From Neptuniibacter sp. (GTDB taxonomy: Bacteria > Pseudomonadota > Gammaproteobacteria > Pseudomonadales > Balneatricaceae): 10,700 bases of DNA. Each line of letters starts with the position of its first letter. The stretch's first letter is position 1. Location: contig JAIBDV010000062.1 of assembly GCA_024686055.1 (NCBI GenBank), positions 1 through 10,700 of the forward strand, written 5' to 3'. The translations under genes and the position numbers were made by a program. Below, piece after piece: positions 1 to 7,184 of this stretch. The notes beneath the pieces are model-generated. The model had not been told where the DNA came from, did no database searches, and saw only the letters and a list, made by a program, of their open reading frames with translations.

Positions 1-723
1 CTCGATGCCGTTGACAAACAGCTCAAACCGGGTCGCTACCGGTCGACCACTGGCATCCTCACGCACTTTCGCCAGCGCTGCCTGGCTGGCCGGGTAATCA
101 CAAACAAATACCGCTCCCAATTCGGCCAGTTGCGGCTCAATCACATGAGACATCAGCAGGTTCAGCCAGCTGTCACGGTCATCATCATCCATCGCCAGAT
201 CAACATGACGGCGGGTCTCCACCTTCAGTTCATCCAGGCTGACGGTATGGGGGTTCAGGCCCAGATAGCGCTCAAACACCTGTTGATAACTCAGTCGCTC
301 AATCTTATCCACAGCCAGTATCGGCATCACCAGCTCAGCCACTTCGTCCATCAGCTGCTGCTCATCAAAGCCTGGCCGGTACCATTCCAGCATGGTGAAC
401 TCAGGATTATGCCGCCGGCCACTCTCACCGTTACGAAACGCCTTACCCAGCTGATAAATCGCTCCGCTGCCTGCACACAGCAACCGCTTCAATGCATACT
501 CGGGCGAGGTCTGCAGGTACAGCGCCTGCGCCTCGGACTCAGGAAAAGGCCGGTAGGCCACCTCGATGCTGTCAATAAACGGGTCACTCACTGCGCAGTG
601 CGACATCAGCGGCACTTCAACTTCCAGTACATCACGCTGAGTAAAGAACTGGCGGATCTGCGCCAGAATCACACCACGGCGGCGCAGGTTTTCAATCGGG
701 GCGGTGGGTTGCCAGTCAGTCAT
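1..723 (-). CDS. epmA: EF-P--(R)-beta-lysine ligase EpmA (PoxA/GenX), 3'-truncated by window edge
   Basis: EpmA is a class II lysyl-tRNA-synthetase-like enzyme without an anticodon-binding domain. It activates (R)-beta-lysine with ATP and ligates it to the conserved lysine of EF-P in the cytoplasm. Reading the minus strand from the ATG at 723 gives MTDWQPTAPIENLRRRGVIL and stays open for 241 codons to the window edge. Visible family segments are LQTSPEYALKRLL (substrate-pocket region), the motif-2 stretch FRNGESGRRHNPEFTMLEWY, and DYPASQAALAKV. E. coli EpmA is about 325 aa, so roughly 80 C-terminal residues, including motif 3 (GVDRL-type), lie outside. A GGAAGA purine tract precedes the ATG. 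The gene lies just downstream of efp on the same strand but is separated from it by a strong hairpin terminator, so it needs readthrough or its own promoter. The short N-terminus and absence of an OB-fold anticodon domain separate it from true LysRS. Confidence 0.95.
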   Translation of the reverse strand, partial: MTDWQPTAPIENLRRRGVILAQIRQFFTQRDVLEVEVPLMSHCAVSDPFIDSIEVAYRPFPESEAQALYLQTSPEYALKRLLCAGSGAIYQLGKAFRNGESGRRHNPEFTMLEWYRPGFDEQQLMDEVAELVMPILAVDKIERLSYQQVFERYLGLNPHTVSLDELKVETRRHVDLAMDDDDRDSWLNLLMSHVIEPQLAELGAVFVCDYPASQAALAKVREDASGRPVATRFELFVNGIE

Positions 724-770
724 AGGGGTCTTCCAGATACAGAGGCTTAAACAGGAACAGTCAGCAGATG

Positions 771-804
771 AAAACGAAAAACGGCAGCCGAGGCTGCCGT
801 TTTT
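771..804 (-). terminator. Rho-independent terminator of efp (bidirectional-looking)
   Basis: Bases 781-788 (ACGGCAGC) pair perfectly with 793-800 (GCTGCCGT) around a CGAG loop. On the minus strand the hairpin is followed by TTTTCGTTTT (780-771), a good U-tract directly after efp, whose stop is at 823-825. The plus-strand side also has a short T run (800-804), so the hairpin could act both ways, but no plus-strand gene ends here. It sits between efp and epmA and probably reduces epmA expression relative to efp. Confidence 0.85.
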
Positions 805-822
805 AGCGGGTGTAACCGGTGG

Positions 823-1386
823 TTACGCGCGGGATACGTATTCGCCGGTACGGGTATCAATCTTCAGGACTTCGCCCTGGTTGATAAACAGTGGTACACG
901 CACCATCGCACCGGTGGTCAGGATGGCAGGCTTGGAGCCGCCCTGCGCCGTATCGCCTTTCAGGCCCGGGTCAGTTTCCGCCACTTCCAGCTCAACGAAG
1001 TTGCCTGGCGTGACAGAAATCGGGTTACCGTTAAACAGGGTAACCATCACTTTGTCCTGCTCTTTGAGCCACTTTTTCGTGTCGCCGACTGCATTGGCAT
1101 CGGCACCGAACTGTTCGAAGGTGTTCGGGTCCATGAAGTACCACAGCTCACCGTCGAAGTAGGAATACTCCATATCGGTGTCCATTACATCCGCACCTTC
1201 AACGCTTTCGTTAGATTTGAAGGTACGTTCCCAGATACGGCCGGTCAGCAGGTTACGCAGTTTTACCCGCGTGAATGCCTGGCCTTTACCTGGTTTTACA
1301 AACTCCACATCCACCATGGAACATGGGTCGCCGTCGATCATGACCTTGAGGCCATTCTTGAATTGGTTACTTGCGTGGTTAGCCAT
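823..1386 (-). CDS. efp: Translation elongation factor P (EF-P)
   Basis: EF-P binds between the ribosomal P and E sites and speeds peptide-bond formation at polyproline stretches. From the ATG at 1386 the protein is 187 aa, matching the usual length (E. coli 188). It aligns with E. coli EF-P from the N-terminus, with the loop EFVKPGKGQAF placing the modified residue at Lys34. Further signatures are GRIWERTFKS, the SYFDGELWYFMD segment, TPGNFVELEVAETDPGLKGD (typical EF-P signature region), and the C-terminal IDTRTGEYVSR. An in-frame TTG twelve bases upstream (1398) would add MKST, but the ATG matches the family start and has GAAGAG four bases upstream. Lys34 in a PGKG loop, together with neighbouring epmA and epmB, indicates beta-lysylation rather than rhamnosylation (arginine) or 5-aminopentanolylation. 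A terminator follows the gene. Confidence 0.98.
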   Translation of the reverse strand: MANHASNQFKNGLKVMIDGDPCSMVDVEFVKPGKGQAFTRVKLRNLLTGRIWERTFKSNESVEGADVMDTDMEYSYFDGELWYFMDPNTFEQFGADANAVGDTKKWLKEQDKVMVTLFNGNPISVTPGNFVELEVAETDPGLKGDTAQGGSKPAILTTGAMVRVPLFINQGEVLKIDTRTGEYVSRA

Positions 1387-1410
1387 AGTGCTCTTCAAAT
1401 CCAGTTAACA

Positions 1411-1451
1411 TACGGGCCTGTCGACTGCCGACAGCGCCACAATGGCCCGTA
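1411..1451 (-). repeat. Inverted repeat in efp leader
   Basis: TACGGGCC (1411-1418) is the exact reverse complement of GGCCCGTA (1444-1451). Nested inside, TGTCG (1419-1423) and CGACA (1429-1433) form a second stem around a five-base loop and are contiguous with the left outer arm. The combined fold is a 13-bp stem with a ten-base one-sided bulge (1434-1443). It overlaps the edge of the predicted -10 and the predicted transcription start, so it could be an operator or a 5'-end RNA stem. No known factor is assigned. Confidence 0.5.
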
Positions 1452-1480
1452 TTCTACTGCAATGCGGCGGTGGCGCAAAA
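1451..1480 (-). promoter_or_regulatory. Candidate efp promoter
   Basis: On the minus strand a TAGAAT box (plus bases 1456-1451) matches five of six positions of the sigma-70 -10 consensus. The -35 region at the right distance is weak: TTTGCG with a 17-base spacer, or TTTTGC with 18. The transcript would begin near 1444 and have a leader of nearly 60 nt before the efp ATG at 1386. Position and -10 quality support it; the poor -35 keeps confidence moderate. Confidence 0.5.
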
Positions 1481-1526
1481 TCAGCCTGCCCCCAGGCCAC
1501 TTAACACTCTGCTGACACCGGCAAAA

Positions 1527-1555
1527 TTGACAGTACGCTGGCAGCCAGCAACAAT
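1527..1555 (+). promoter_or_regulatory. Candidate sigma-70 promoter for epmB
   Basis: A perfect -35 box TTGACA (1527-1532) is followed after exactly 17 bases by AACAAT (1550-1555), four of six matches to the -10 consensus. The predicted start near 1562 gives a short leader of about 22 nt before the epmB ATG at 1584. It is the only good promoter candidate I see on the plus strand in the efp/epmB spacer. Confidence 0.6.
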
Positions 1556-1583
1556 GCGCGCCAGTTTTTCAGCGAGATAGCCC

Positions 1584-2579
1584 ATGCAACCTCTGACCGA
1601 CCGCTGGCAACAGCACCTGTCTAATGCCATCAGTGACCCGGCACAACTGATCCGTCTGCTCGACCTGCCCGACAGCCTGGTTGAACCGGCACGCCGGGCA
1701 GCGCAGCAGTTCCCATTACGGGTGCCGCAGCCGTTTATCGACAGGATGGTCAAAGGGGATATTAACGACCCACTATTAAAGCAGGTACTGCCACTGGATG
1801 CTGAGCTGGAACCGGTGCCCGGCTTTACCACCGACCCGCTGGCCGAGATGCAAAGTAACCCCCATGATGGCCTGATTCATAAATACCAGGGCCGGGTACT
1901 GCTGATTACCACCGGGGCCTGCGCCATTAACTGTCGCTACTGTTTCCGCCGCCACTTTCCCTATCAGGACAACAAACTGGGGCCCGAACAGTGGCAGGCG
2001 ATTCTGGATTACATCCGTGCTGACAGCAGTATCCATGAGGTACTGTTCTCCGGCGGTGACCCGCTGGCCACCCCGGACCGGCGGATTCTGGCGATGCTGG
2101 AAGATCTGGCCGACATTCCTCATCTGAGCCGGGTGCGTTTCCACACTCGCCTGCCAGTGGTCATCCCGCAGCGGATCACCCCTGAGCTGATCAGCGCGCT
2201 GACCGCCACCCGGTTACAGGCGGTGATGGTGTTACACGCCAATCACCCGAACGAAATCAATCAGCAGCTGGCAGACGCCCTGGTGCCAATGCAGCAAGCC
2301 CGGATTACCGTACTCAACCAGGCCGTGCTGTTAAAAGGGATCAATGATGAAGTGGCAACATTACGGCAGCTGAGTGAAAAACTGTTTGCCGCCGGTGTAC
2401 TGCCCTACTATCTGTTTGTACTGGATCCGGTAGCGGGCAGTGCGCATTTTGATATCAGTGACAGCGACGCCCAGACACTGATTCGTGAACTGCAGAGCCA
2501 GCTGCCGGGCTACCTGCTGCCACGGCTGGCGCGGGAAGTGCCGGGTAAACCGTCCAAGACACTGCTATCGCTGGACTGA
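1584..2579 (+). CDS. epmB: EF-P beta-lysylation protein EpmB (YjeK), radical-SAM lysine 2,3-aminomutase
   Basis: EpmB converts (S)-alpha-lysine to (R)-beta-lysine using a [4Fe-4S] cluster, S-adenosylmethionine and pyridoxal phosphate; the product is the preferred substrate of EpmA. The 331-aa length is close to E. coli EpmB (342). The radical-SAM cluster motif is Cys113-x3-Cys117-x2-Cys120, in ACAINCRYCFRRHFPY. FSGGDPL supplies the SAM-contacting GGD/E-type motif, and RLPVVIPQRIT and LPYYLFVLDPVAGSAHF are typical of the lysine-aminomutase family. By analogy with the family, Lys325 in the C-terminal PGKPSKT segment is the likely PLP lysine. A TAG two codons upstream in frame fixes the start at 1584; the ribosome site (GCGAGAT region) is weak. 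The gene is divergent from efp and converges with the small gene at 2634-3017; I see no clear terminator between them. Confidence 0.96.
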   Translation: MQPLTDRWQQHLSNAISDPAQLIRLLDLPDSLVEPARRAAQQFPLRVPQPFIDRMVKGDINDPLLKQVLPLDAELEPVPGFTTDPLAEMQSNPHDGLIHKYQGRVLLITTGACAINCRYCFRRHFPYQDNKLGPEQWQAILDYIRADSSIHEVLFSGGDPLATPDRRILAMLEDLADIPHLSRVRFHTRLPVVIPQRITPELISALTATRLQAVMVLHANHPNEINQQLADALVPMQQARITVLNQAVLLKGINDEVATLRQLSEKLFAAGVLPYYLFVLDPVAGSAHFDISDSDAQTLIRELQSQLPGYLLPRLAREVPGKPSKTLLSLD

Positions 2580-2633
2580 TTACGATAAGAAAGTACCTGG
2601 CGGACTTAGCAGCCAAATACACACCCCTGCCCG

Positions 2634-3017
2634 TCAGTTTTGTACCTTAAAGACATCCTTACAACCGCCGTAATTGCGAAGCCGCACATCAAGCGCCCGA
2701 ACATCCGCTAACCGCCGCCAGCGATTGTGGAAAAACACCATCGGGCAACTACGCCCATCGGATAATACATCCACCAGGGTCTGCCACTCCTGCACCTGTT
2801 CATAGGGTGGGTAAATGTGTGTGGCGCCATAGGTGGGCCCATTCAGGCTGGCCAGATCATCGGCAAAAAACAGCTCGGCAGACACCCAGTTGCTGCGGCC
2901 TTCGCTCCATACTTCCAGCGTATCAGCCTGTTCCCTCACCTCACCATTACGCGGGGCGGCCTGCAGCACGGCAGAAAAAATAAGGCTGGCGGAAACTGTC
3001 ATTAAAATGTACTTCAT
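2634..3017 (-). CDS. Small exported protein of unknown function with two cysteines
   Basis: The 127-aa product begins with a classic Sec signal peptide: MKY, a hydrophobic stretch (about residues 4-18) and a likely cleavage site after LQA at residue 20. The mature part of about 107 residues is soluble and rich in Trp, Tyr and Arg, with YPPYEQVQEWQTL in the centre. Its only cysteines are Cys91 and Cys119, both after the leader, so a periplasmic disulfide is plausible. The start has a good ribosome site (GAGGGAAA a few bases upstream). It lies tail-to-tail with epmB and head-to-head with the YpsA-like gene. I do not recognise a family. The signal peptide, ribosome site and cysteine placement support a real gene rather than a shadow frame. 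Confidence 0.8.
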   Translation of the reverse strand: MKYILMTVSASLIFSAVLQAAPRNGEVREQADTLEVWSEGRSNWVSAELFFADDLASLNGPTYGATHIYPPYEQVQEWQTLVDVLSDGRSCPMVFFHNRWRRLADVRALDVRLRNYGGCKDVFKVQN

Positions 3018-3140
3018 AGATTTCCCTCGGTTATCAGCATGCTATATGCCTTAACAACCATAGCTAAAAGTTCCCGTTTTCTGAAAACCGGTTCTACACT
3101 GACAACACGACCTATCCATCACACGACAGGAGCAGGCAGG

Positions 3141-3659
3141 ATGCTGAAACAGATAATCTGCAGTGGCCAGGCGGGAAGTGAGCGGGCAGCGCTCGATGCT
3201 GCTATTGGGTGTAACTTCGATCACGGGGGCTTCTGCCTGCGAGGCCGACTCGCCGAAGATGGCCATATCGCCCAGCACTATCAACTGCTCAGTAATGAGC
3301 AGGAAACTATCACCAGTGCTCAGGCCAATGTCGAGTTCAGCGACGCCAGCGCCATTTTTTACCCCGCCTCATTACTCAACCTGCAGGAACAAGTGCTCTT
3401 GCACTGCATCAGCCAGCAGCGCCCTTATAAGCTGATCGATATGGAAGCACTGACGCCAGCACAGGCAGCAGGCTGTCTGGAAGGCTTTATCCAGGCCCAT
3501 ACAATTGAACGGCTCAACATCACCGGGCCGACACTCAACAACACCCCCACCGCCTATGACTACACCTATCAGGTGGTGCGGCAACTACTACACAGCTGCC
3601 AGCCACTGCCGCCTCCAGGCCAGACCACGCTGACCCTGCGATGGAACCAGAATAGCTAA
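3141..3659 (+). CDS. YpsA/putative molybdenum-carrier-like protein (divergent)
   Basis: The ATG at 3141 has an AGGAG (3128-3132) eight bases upstream, giving 172 aa; an upstream in-frame start at 3039 would add an unsupported 34-residue extension. The N-terminus IICSGQAGSERAALDAAI, then HGGFCLRGRLAEDG, matches the pattern of the 'putative molybdenum carrier' (cpYpsA-like, Rossmann-type) family, usually SGGQTGVDRAALDAA and GGWCPKGRRAEDG. LNITGP at residues 125-130 corresponds to the LNVAGPR segment, and the C-terminal YTYQVVRQLL helix also fits. The central NVxDSDGTLI segment is replaced by NVEFSDASAIFYP (63-75), and Thr/Val/Asp of the first loop have become Ala/Ser/Glu. The family function is not firmly established; binding of a nucleotide or molybdenum cofactor is by family name only. 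The neighbours give no molybdenum context. Confidence 0.75.
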   Translation: MLKQIICSGQAGSERAALDAAIGCNFDHGGFCLRGRLAEDGHIAQHYQLLSNEQETITSAQANVEFSDASAIFYPASLLNLQEQVLLHCISQQRPYKLIDMEALTPAQAAGCLEGFIQAHTIERLNITGPTLNNTPTAYDYTYQVVRQLLHSCQPLPPPGQTTLTLRWNQNS

Positions 3660-3697
3660 ACCACCTGGGCCAAGCGTTGTTTTTTTGAACAGCCGGA

Positions 3698-3726
3698 TTG
3701 AACCCGATTCAGGATTGCCCTACGTT
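3698..3726 (+). promoter_or_regulatory. Weak promoter candidate upstream of the chemoreceptor gene
   Basis: TTGAAC (3698-3703) and TACGTT (3721-3726) are spaced by 17 bases, matching four and three consensus positions respectively. TTGAAC also occurs 13 bases earlier (3685-3690). The spacer 3660-3774 contains a run of seven Ts (3680-3686) after the previous stop but no convincing terminator hairpin, so the chemoreceptor might also be read from the upstream gene. Confidence 0.25.
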
Positions 3727-3774
3727 AGTCGCAGAATAACAATAAAATAAACCGCCAGGAGGAGGATCTCCGAC

Positions 3775-5760
3775 ATGTTTAGCAAGGTGACACATAAGAT
3801 CGCCCTGGGCTTTACCTTACTCGTGCTTTTTATCATGGTCGTCGGTGGCGGTGGACTCTGGGGAACCGACCAGATCAACCGCAAACTGCATGAAATCACC
3901 GACCGCTCTCTGCCCGCCGCGCTGGGCAGTTATAACCAGATGATCGCGCTGCAGGCCGCCAATATTGCGCTGCTCAATTTCCTTGCCGATACTGATGCAG
4001 ACACCCGCCAGCGTAAACAATTGCAGGCAGAGTTTGATAGTCAGATGCAACACTTACGTCAGCAGCTGGACAGCCTCACGCCAAATATAGAAAGCAAGCC
4101 TCATCTGCAGGATTTGCAGGCCCAAAGCCGCAACGCCGAACAGGCCTTCAGTCAGGCGACTGCCCAGGCAATGGCTCTGCACGTAGAAGTTCTGAAGTTA
4201 CAGCAGCGAGTACTCCAAAAAGACAGCCGCTTTCGCCGTCAGACTAACTCCCTCACCACCTGGGGCCAGCAATACCTGTCCCGCAATAACGGCGGTGATG
4301 GACCTGTCCATGCCCGTGCATTACTGCGTAGCCTCAACAGCCATCTGGATCAGCTGATCCTGTTCAAAGAAAAAGGTGACTTTGCAGTACTGGAGCAGGC
4401 ACTGAAAAGCCAGCAGGGTGAACTGAGCAACATTCACGATAAATTCCGCAAGGCAGACCCAAAAGCTAACCGTATCAAAGTCCTCATTCGTGATATCAAT
4501 GAGCAACTTTACGCTGATAGTGGACTGGTCGCGCTGATGCGCAAGAACTGGCAGACCCGCAACCAGCTGGATACACAGCTGGCGCAAACCCGCAATCTGT
4601 TAAGCCAGGCGCAGGGCAGTGCCCGCGACTTTATCCAGACCAGTACGCAGCAGATGCATAAAGCCAAAGTCGAAGCCGATGATGCCACCAGCCTCAGCCG
4701 CCAGATGATCAGCGTCCTGCTGGTTGGGGCGACAGCACTGGCGATCTTTATCGCCTTTATTACCGTGCGTACCATTTCCCGACCGCTGAACGAGATGCTC
4801 ACCCGGCTCTCCGATGTTGCCGAGGGTGATCTGCGAATCACCTTTGACTGCAGTCGCACAGACGAGTTTGGTCAGCTCAGCAGCGCCATGAACGAGGTGG
4901 TCAGCAAACTCAGCGTATTGCTGCGGCAGATATCCGAAGGCGCACAAAACCTCAGCACAGTGGCTGAGCGCAACGCCGGCATCAGTAACCAGACCCGCGA
5001 ATCAATGGAAGACCAGCGCCAGCAACTGGCGCTGACCGCCAATGCCGCCACCCTGATGGCCGATACGGTCAACGATGTCTTCACCCATACACAAACCACA
5101 CTGGATGCCATTCAGAGCTGTGAGCAACTGAGCCAGGATGTGGACAAGTATGTCCAGCGTACCCTGGGCAGTATCGAACAACAGGCTGGTGATATCAGTG
5201 CAGCCATGGGCCACAGCGACCAGCTGGAACAGTATTCCACTCAGATTGGCAGCATTCTGGATACCATCGGTGAGATTGCCGATCAGACTAATCTGCTGGC
5301 CCTGAACGCCGCGATCGAGGCCGCCCGCGCCGGTGATCATGGCCGTGGCTTTGCCGTGGTAGCCGACGAGGTACGCGAGCTGGCCAGCCGGACGCAGAAT
5401 TCCACCCAGGAAATTCAGGAGATGGTGGAAAACATGCAGAACAGCATCGGTCAGGTGGTCGCAGTGATGCAGAAATCGGTGCAGCAATCCCAGCAGTGTG
5501 TCGAGCACGCCAGCACCTCCCAGGGCTCGCTGGGAGACATGAACCACAGCATCGCTAATATCCGTGCGATGAGCAGCAATATTTCAGCCGCTGCCAACCA
5601 GCAGAACCAGGCCGTTGAAGAAGTCAGCCGCACGCTGGCACAGATCAACAGTGTTGCCAGCGAGACTGCTGAAGGCGCCAGCGATGTCAGCGCCAGCAGT
5701 GAAGACCTGCTCGGTATCGCCCAGAACCAGCGGGAGCTGATCTCACGGTTCCAGGTCTGA
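3775..5760 (+). CDS. Methyl-accepting chemotaxis protein with large periplasmic sensor region
   Basis: This is an inner-membrane chemoreceptor that signals through CheW/CheA. It has 661 aa: TM1 at about 9-29, a periplasmic helical region of roughly 280 residues (30-310), TM2 at about 311-331, a HAMP domain (332-385) beginning with the conserved SRPL, then the cytoplasmic four-helix signalling bundle. The hairpin tip is unmistakable, EIADQTNLLALNAAIEAARAG (starting at Glu500), followed by GRGFAVVADEVRELA. The periplasmic length and all-helical, Gln/Leu-rich composition suit a helical bimodular (HBM, McpS-like) sensor, which would bind small organic acids; that is inference from size and composition only. 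The C-terminus ends LISRFQV, with no NWETF-type pentapeptide for CheR/CheB docking. The ribosome site is very strong (AGGAGGAGGA, 3757-3766). No other chemotaxis genes are adjacent, so it is an orphan receptor. Confidence 0.95.
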   Translation: MFSKVTHKIALGFTLLVLFIMVVGGGGLWGTDQINRKLHEITDRSLPAALGSYNQMIALQAANIALLNFLADTDADTRQRKQLQAEFDSQMQHLRQQLDSLTPNIESKPHLQDLQAQSRNAEQAFSQATAQAMALHVEVLKLQQRVLQKDSRFRRQTNSLTTWGQQYLSRNNGGDGPVHARALLRSLNSHLDQLILFKEKGDFAVLEQALKSQQGELSNIHDKFRKADPKANRIKVLIRDINEQLYADSGLVALMRKNWQTRNQLDTQLAQTRNLLSQAQGSARDFIQTSTQQMHKAKVEADDATSLSRQMISVLLVGATALAIFIAFITVRTISRPLNEMLTRLSDVAEGDLRITFDCSRTDEFGQLSSAMNEVVSKLSVLLRQISEGAQNLSTVAERNAGISNQTRESMEDQRQQLALTANAATLMADTVNDVFTHTQTTLDAIQSCEQLSQDVDKYVQRTLGSIEQQAGDISAAMGHSDQLEQYSTQIGSILDTIGEIADQTNLLALNAAIEAARAGDHGRGFAVVADEVRELASRTQNSTQEIQEMVENMQNSIGQVVAVMQKSVQQSQQCVEHASTSQGSLGDMNHSIANIRAMSSNISAAANQQNQAVEEVSRTLAQINSVASETAEGASDVSASSEDLLGIAQNQRELISRFQV

Positions 5761-5786
5761 TCGCTCAGGCAGGCAAAAAGGGAAAC

Positions 5787-5810
5787 AGCAGGCGCGGGAC
5801 CGCGCCTGCT
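5787..5810. terminator. GC-rich hairpin between convergent chemoreceptor and porin genes
   Basis: AGCAGGCGCGG (5787-5797) is perfectly complementary to CCGCGCCTGCT (5800-5810), a very stable stem with a minimal loop. Flanking T-tracts are poor: on the plus strand it is followed by AAAGG, and on the minus strand by GTTTCCCTTTTT. It lies 26 bases after the chemoreceptor stop and 36 bases past the porin stop on the other strand, where a shared terminator would be expected. The weak U-tract leaves the mechanism uncertain. Confidence 0.55.
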
Positions 5811-5845
5811 AAAGGCTCACCCGTTAAGGGCGCTGCAGCCAGTAA

Positions 5846-7165
5846 TCAGAAATAAAATGTTGCATCCAGCGACGCGATCAGCTGGCTGTCGCGACTGCCA
5901 TCAGCAAAAGCGTTCGGGCCATCACTGTGCTGAACGTCATAGCGCAGTTCAGGGCGGATGCGCAAAGATGGCAGCGGGCTCCAGCTGACATTGGTGGTCA
6001 GCGCATAAAACTCACCGCTGCTCCACTGGCTCGGCGGTTTACCCGCCGCAGCACCCGTCATCACCACATTGGCTGGGTCTTCAGAATTAAACCACTCCAG
6101 TCGAGTGTTCCATACCAGCTGCTCTGACACGCGGTGATACCAGTTCAGATTGGCACCGTACCACTGGGCATCAACCCCACCATTCAGCGCAGCATTCTCC
6201 TGTTCACCAGCGGTCAATTCCAGCGCAACACGATTGCGTCCATCCACTACCCGGCTGTACGTCAGGTAACTGGCCCAGCGCTTCGCCTCGCCATCACTAT
6301 CGGCAATGGCCGGATAGGGCGAACCGCAGCCACAGGCGGCAAAGCTGTCATTGGCACCGTTACCCACAATGTTTTCCCAGTCGAGCCAGCTTTTCATGTC
6401 CGCAGAGCGCCAGCGCAGGTTGGCAATCAGGTCCAGATCACCGTTACGTTCCTGCAGATTATTCCAGCCGCGCACCAGACCGATTTCAGCCCCTAACAAC
6501 GACTCACCTGGCGCCGATGGCAGCTTGAACGCATACAGCGCACCAGCATGTTTGGCCGGACCATGCATAAAGGCATAGCTGCGACTGTAAAAATCCGTGG
6601 GGGCCGGGGCCGCTTCAGCAAAACCGATCTCATTTTCCAGCGGAGTGTGGAACAGCCCCAGCATCAGGTTGGAACCACCCAGCAACGGGAAGTAGAACTC
6701 CAGAAACCCCTGAGTCAGGGTAAAGGCCTCATCACTGCTATCACCATCGGCATTCACGCCAAAGTCATCATCCAGACCATCGGTAAGGAAAAACTGAGCG
6801 TCTTTGCCATAGATAGCCGTCAGGGTGAAACCCCAGTCCATCTCGGTGGGCATTGGCGCGGGGGTCGGGGTAATTCGGGTCAGCAGGTTACTTTTCAGTG
6901 GTTTCTCGATCATCAGCGCCAGCTGGTTGAGGTTAGCCCCCTCCTCGCTGTTGAGAAACGCCTGTTTTGAGACATCATCCGTGCTGTTGTTATTGGCGAT
7001 CACGCCCACCTGAGCCCAGCCGCGCACCCGGATGCCCGTCTTTGCCAGACTATCGCCCAGCGCCTGCTGCAACAGCCCGTCTGAGGCCTGCACATGCGCA
7101 GGCACAGTTGTCATCGTGGCCGCCAGTACTGCCGCTGCCATTGTTGTTTTTATTATTAGTTTCAC
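5846..7165 (-). CDS. Outer-membrane beta-barrel porin (OmpL/BBP2-like)
   Basis: The product is 439 aa from the GTG at 7165. That start gives a clean signal peptide (KLIIKTT, hydrophobic AAAVLAATM, cleavage after HVQA at about residue 27) and has AGGA eight bases upstream. The ATG at 7174 would place AGG directly against the start codon. The ATG at 7195 falls in a hairpin loop. The mature protein shows alternating aromatic and polar strands (GFLEFYFPLL, ALYAFKL, YGANLNWYHRV, LIASLDATFYF) and ends in Phe, the outer-membrane assembly signal. An acidic stretch (129-148) holds eight Asp/Glu, and Cys278-Gly-Cys280 forms a CxC motif in a presumed surface loop. Substrate is unknown; the family assignment to putative beta-barrel porin-2 is by overall pattern. 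The gene sits downstream of the DUF1820 gene, behind its own palindrome-bearing promoter region. Confidence 0.85.
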   Translation of the reverse strand: MKLIIKTTMAAAVLAATMTTVPAHVQASDGLLQQALGDSLAKTGIRVRGWAQVGVIANNNSTDDVSKQAFLNSEEGANLNQLALMIEKPLKSNLLTRITPTPAPMPTEMDWGFTLTAIYGKDAQFFLTDGLDDDFGVNADGDSSDEAFTLTQGFLEFYFPLLGGSNLMLGLFHTPLENEIGFAEAAPAPTDFYSRSYAFMHGPAKHAGALYAFKLPSAPGESLLGAEIGLVRGWNNLQERNGDLDLIANLRWRSADMKSWLDWENIVGNGANDSFAACGCGSPYPAIADSDGEAKRWASYLTYSRVVDGRNRVALELTAGEQENAALNGGVDAQWYGANLNWYHRVSEQLVWNTRLEWFNSEDPANVVMTGAAAGKPPSQWSSGEFYALTTNVSWSPLPSLRIRPELRYDVQHSDGPNAFADGSRDSQLIASLDATFYF

Positions 7166-7184
7166 ACCATCCATCCTGTGTAAC

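Noticed and set aside
3076..3088. GTTTTC-T-GAAAAC palindrome upstream of the YpsA-like gene
   Set aside because: It is perfect but short and AT-rich, the symmetry stops at the next base, and no convincing promoter elements flank it, so chance is a fair explanation.
3671..3686. T-run after the YpsA-like gene as a Rho-independent terminator
   Set aside because: Seven Ts are present, but the preceding bases form only a three-bp CAA/TTG stem, too weak for a terminator hairpin.
3657..3690. Possible sigma-28 (FliA) promoter for the chemoreceptor
   Set aside because: A TAAA occurs at the end of the previous gene, but no GCCGATAA-like box follows at the required distance.
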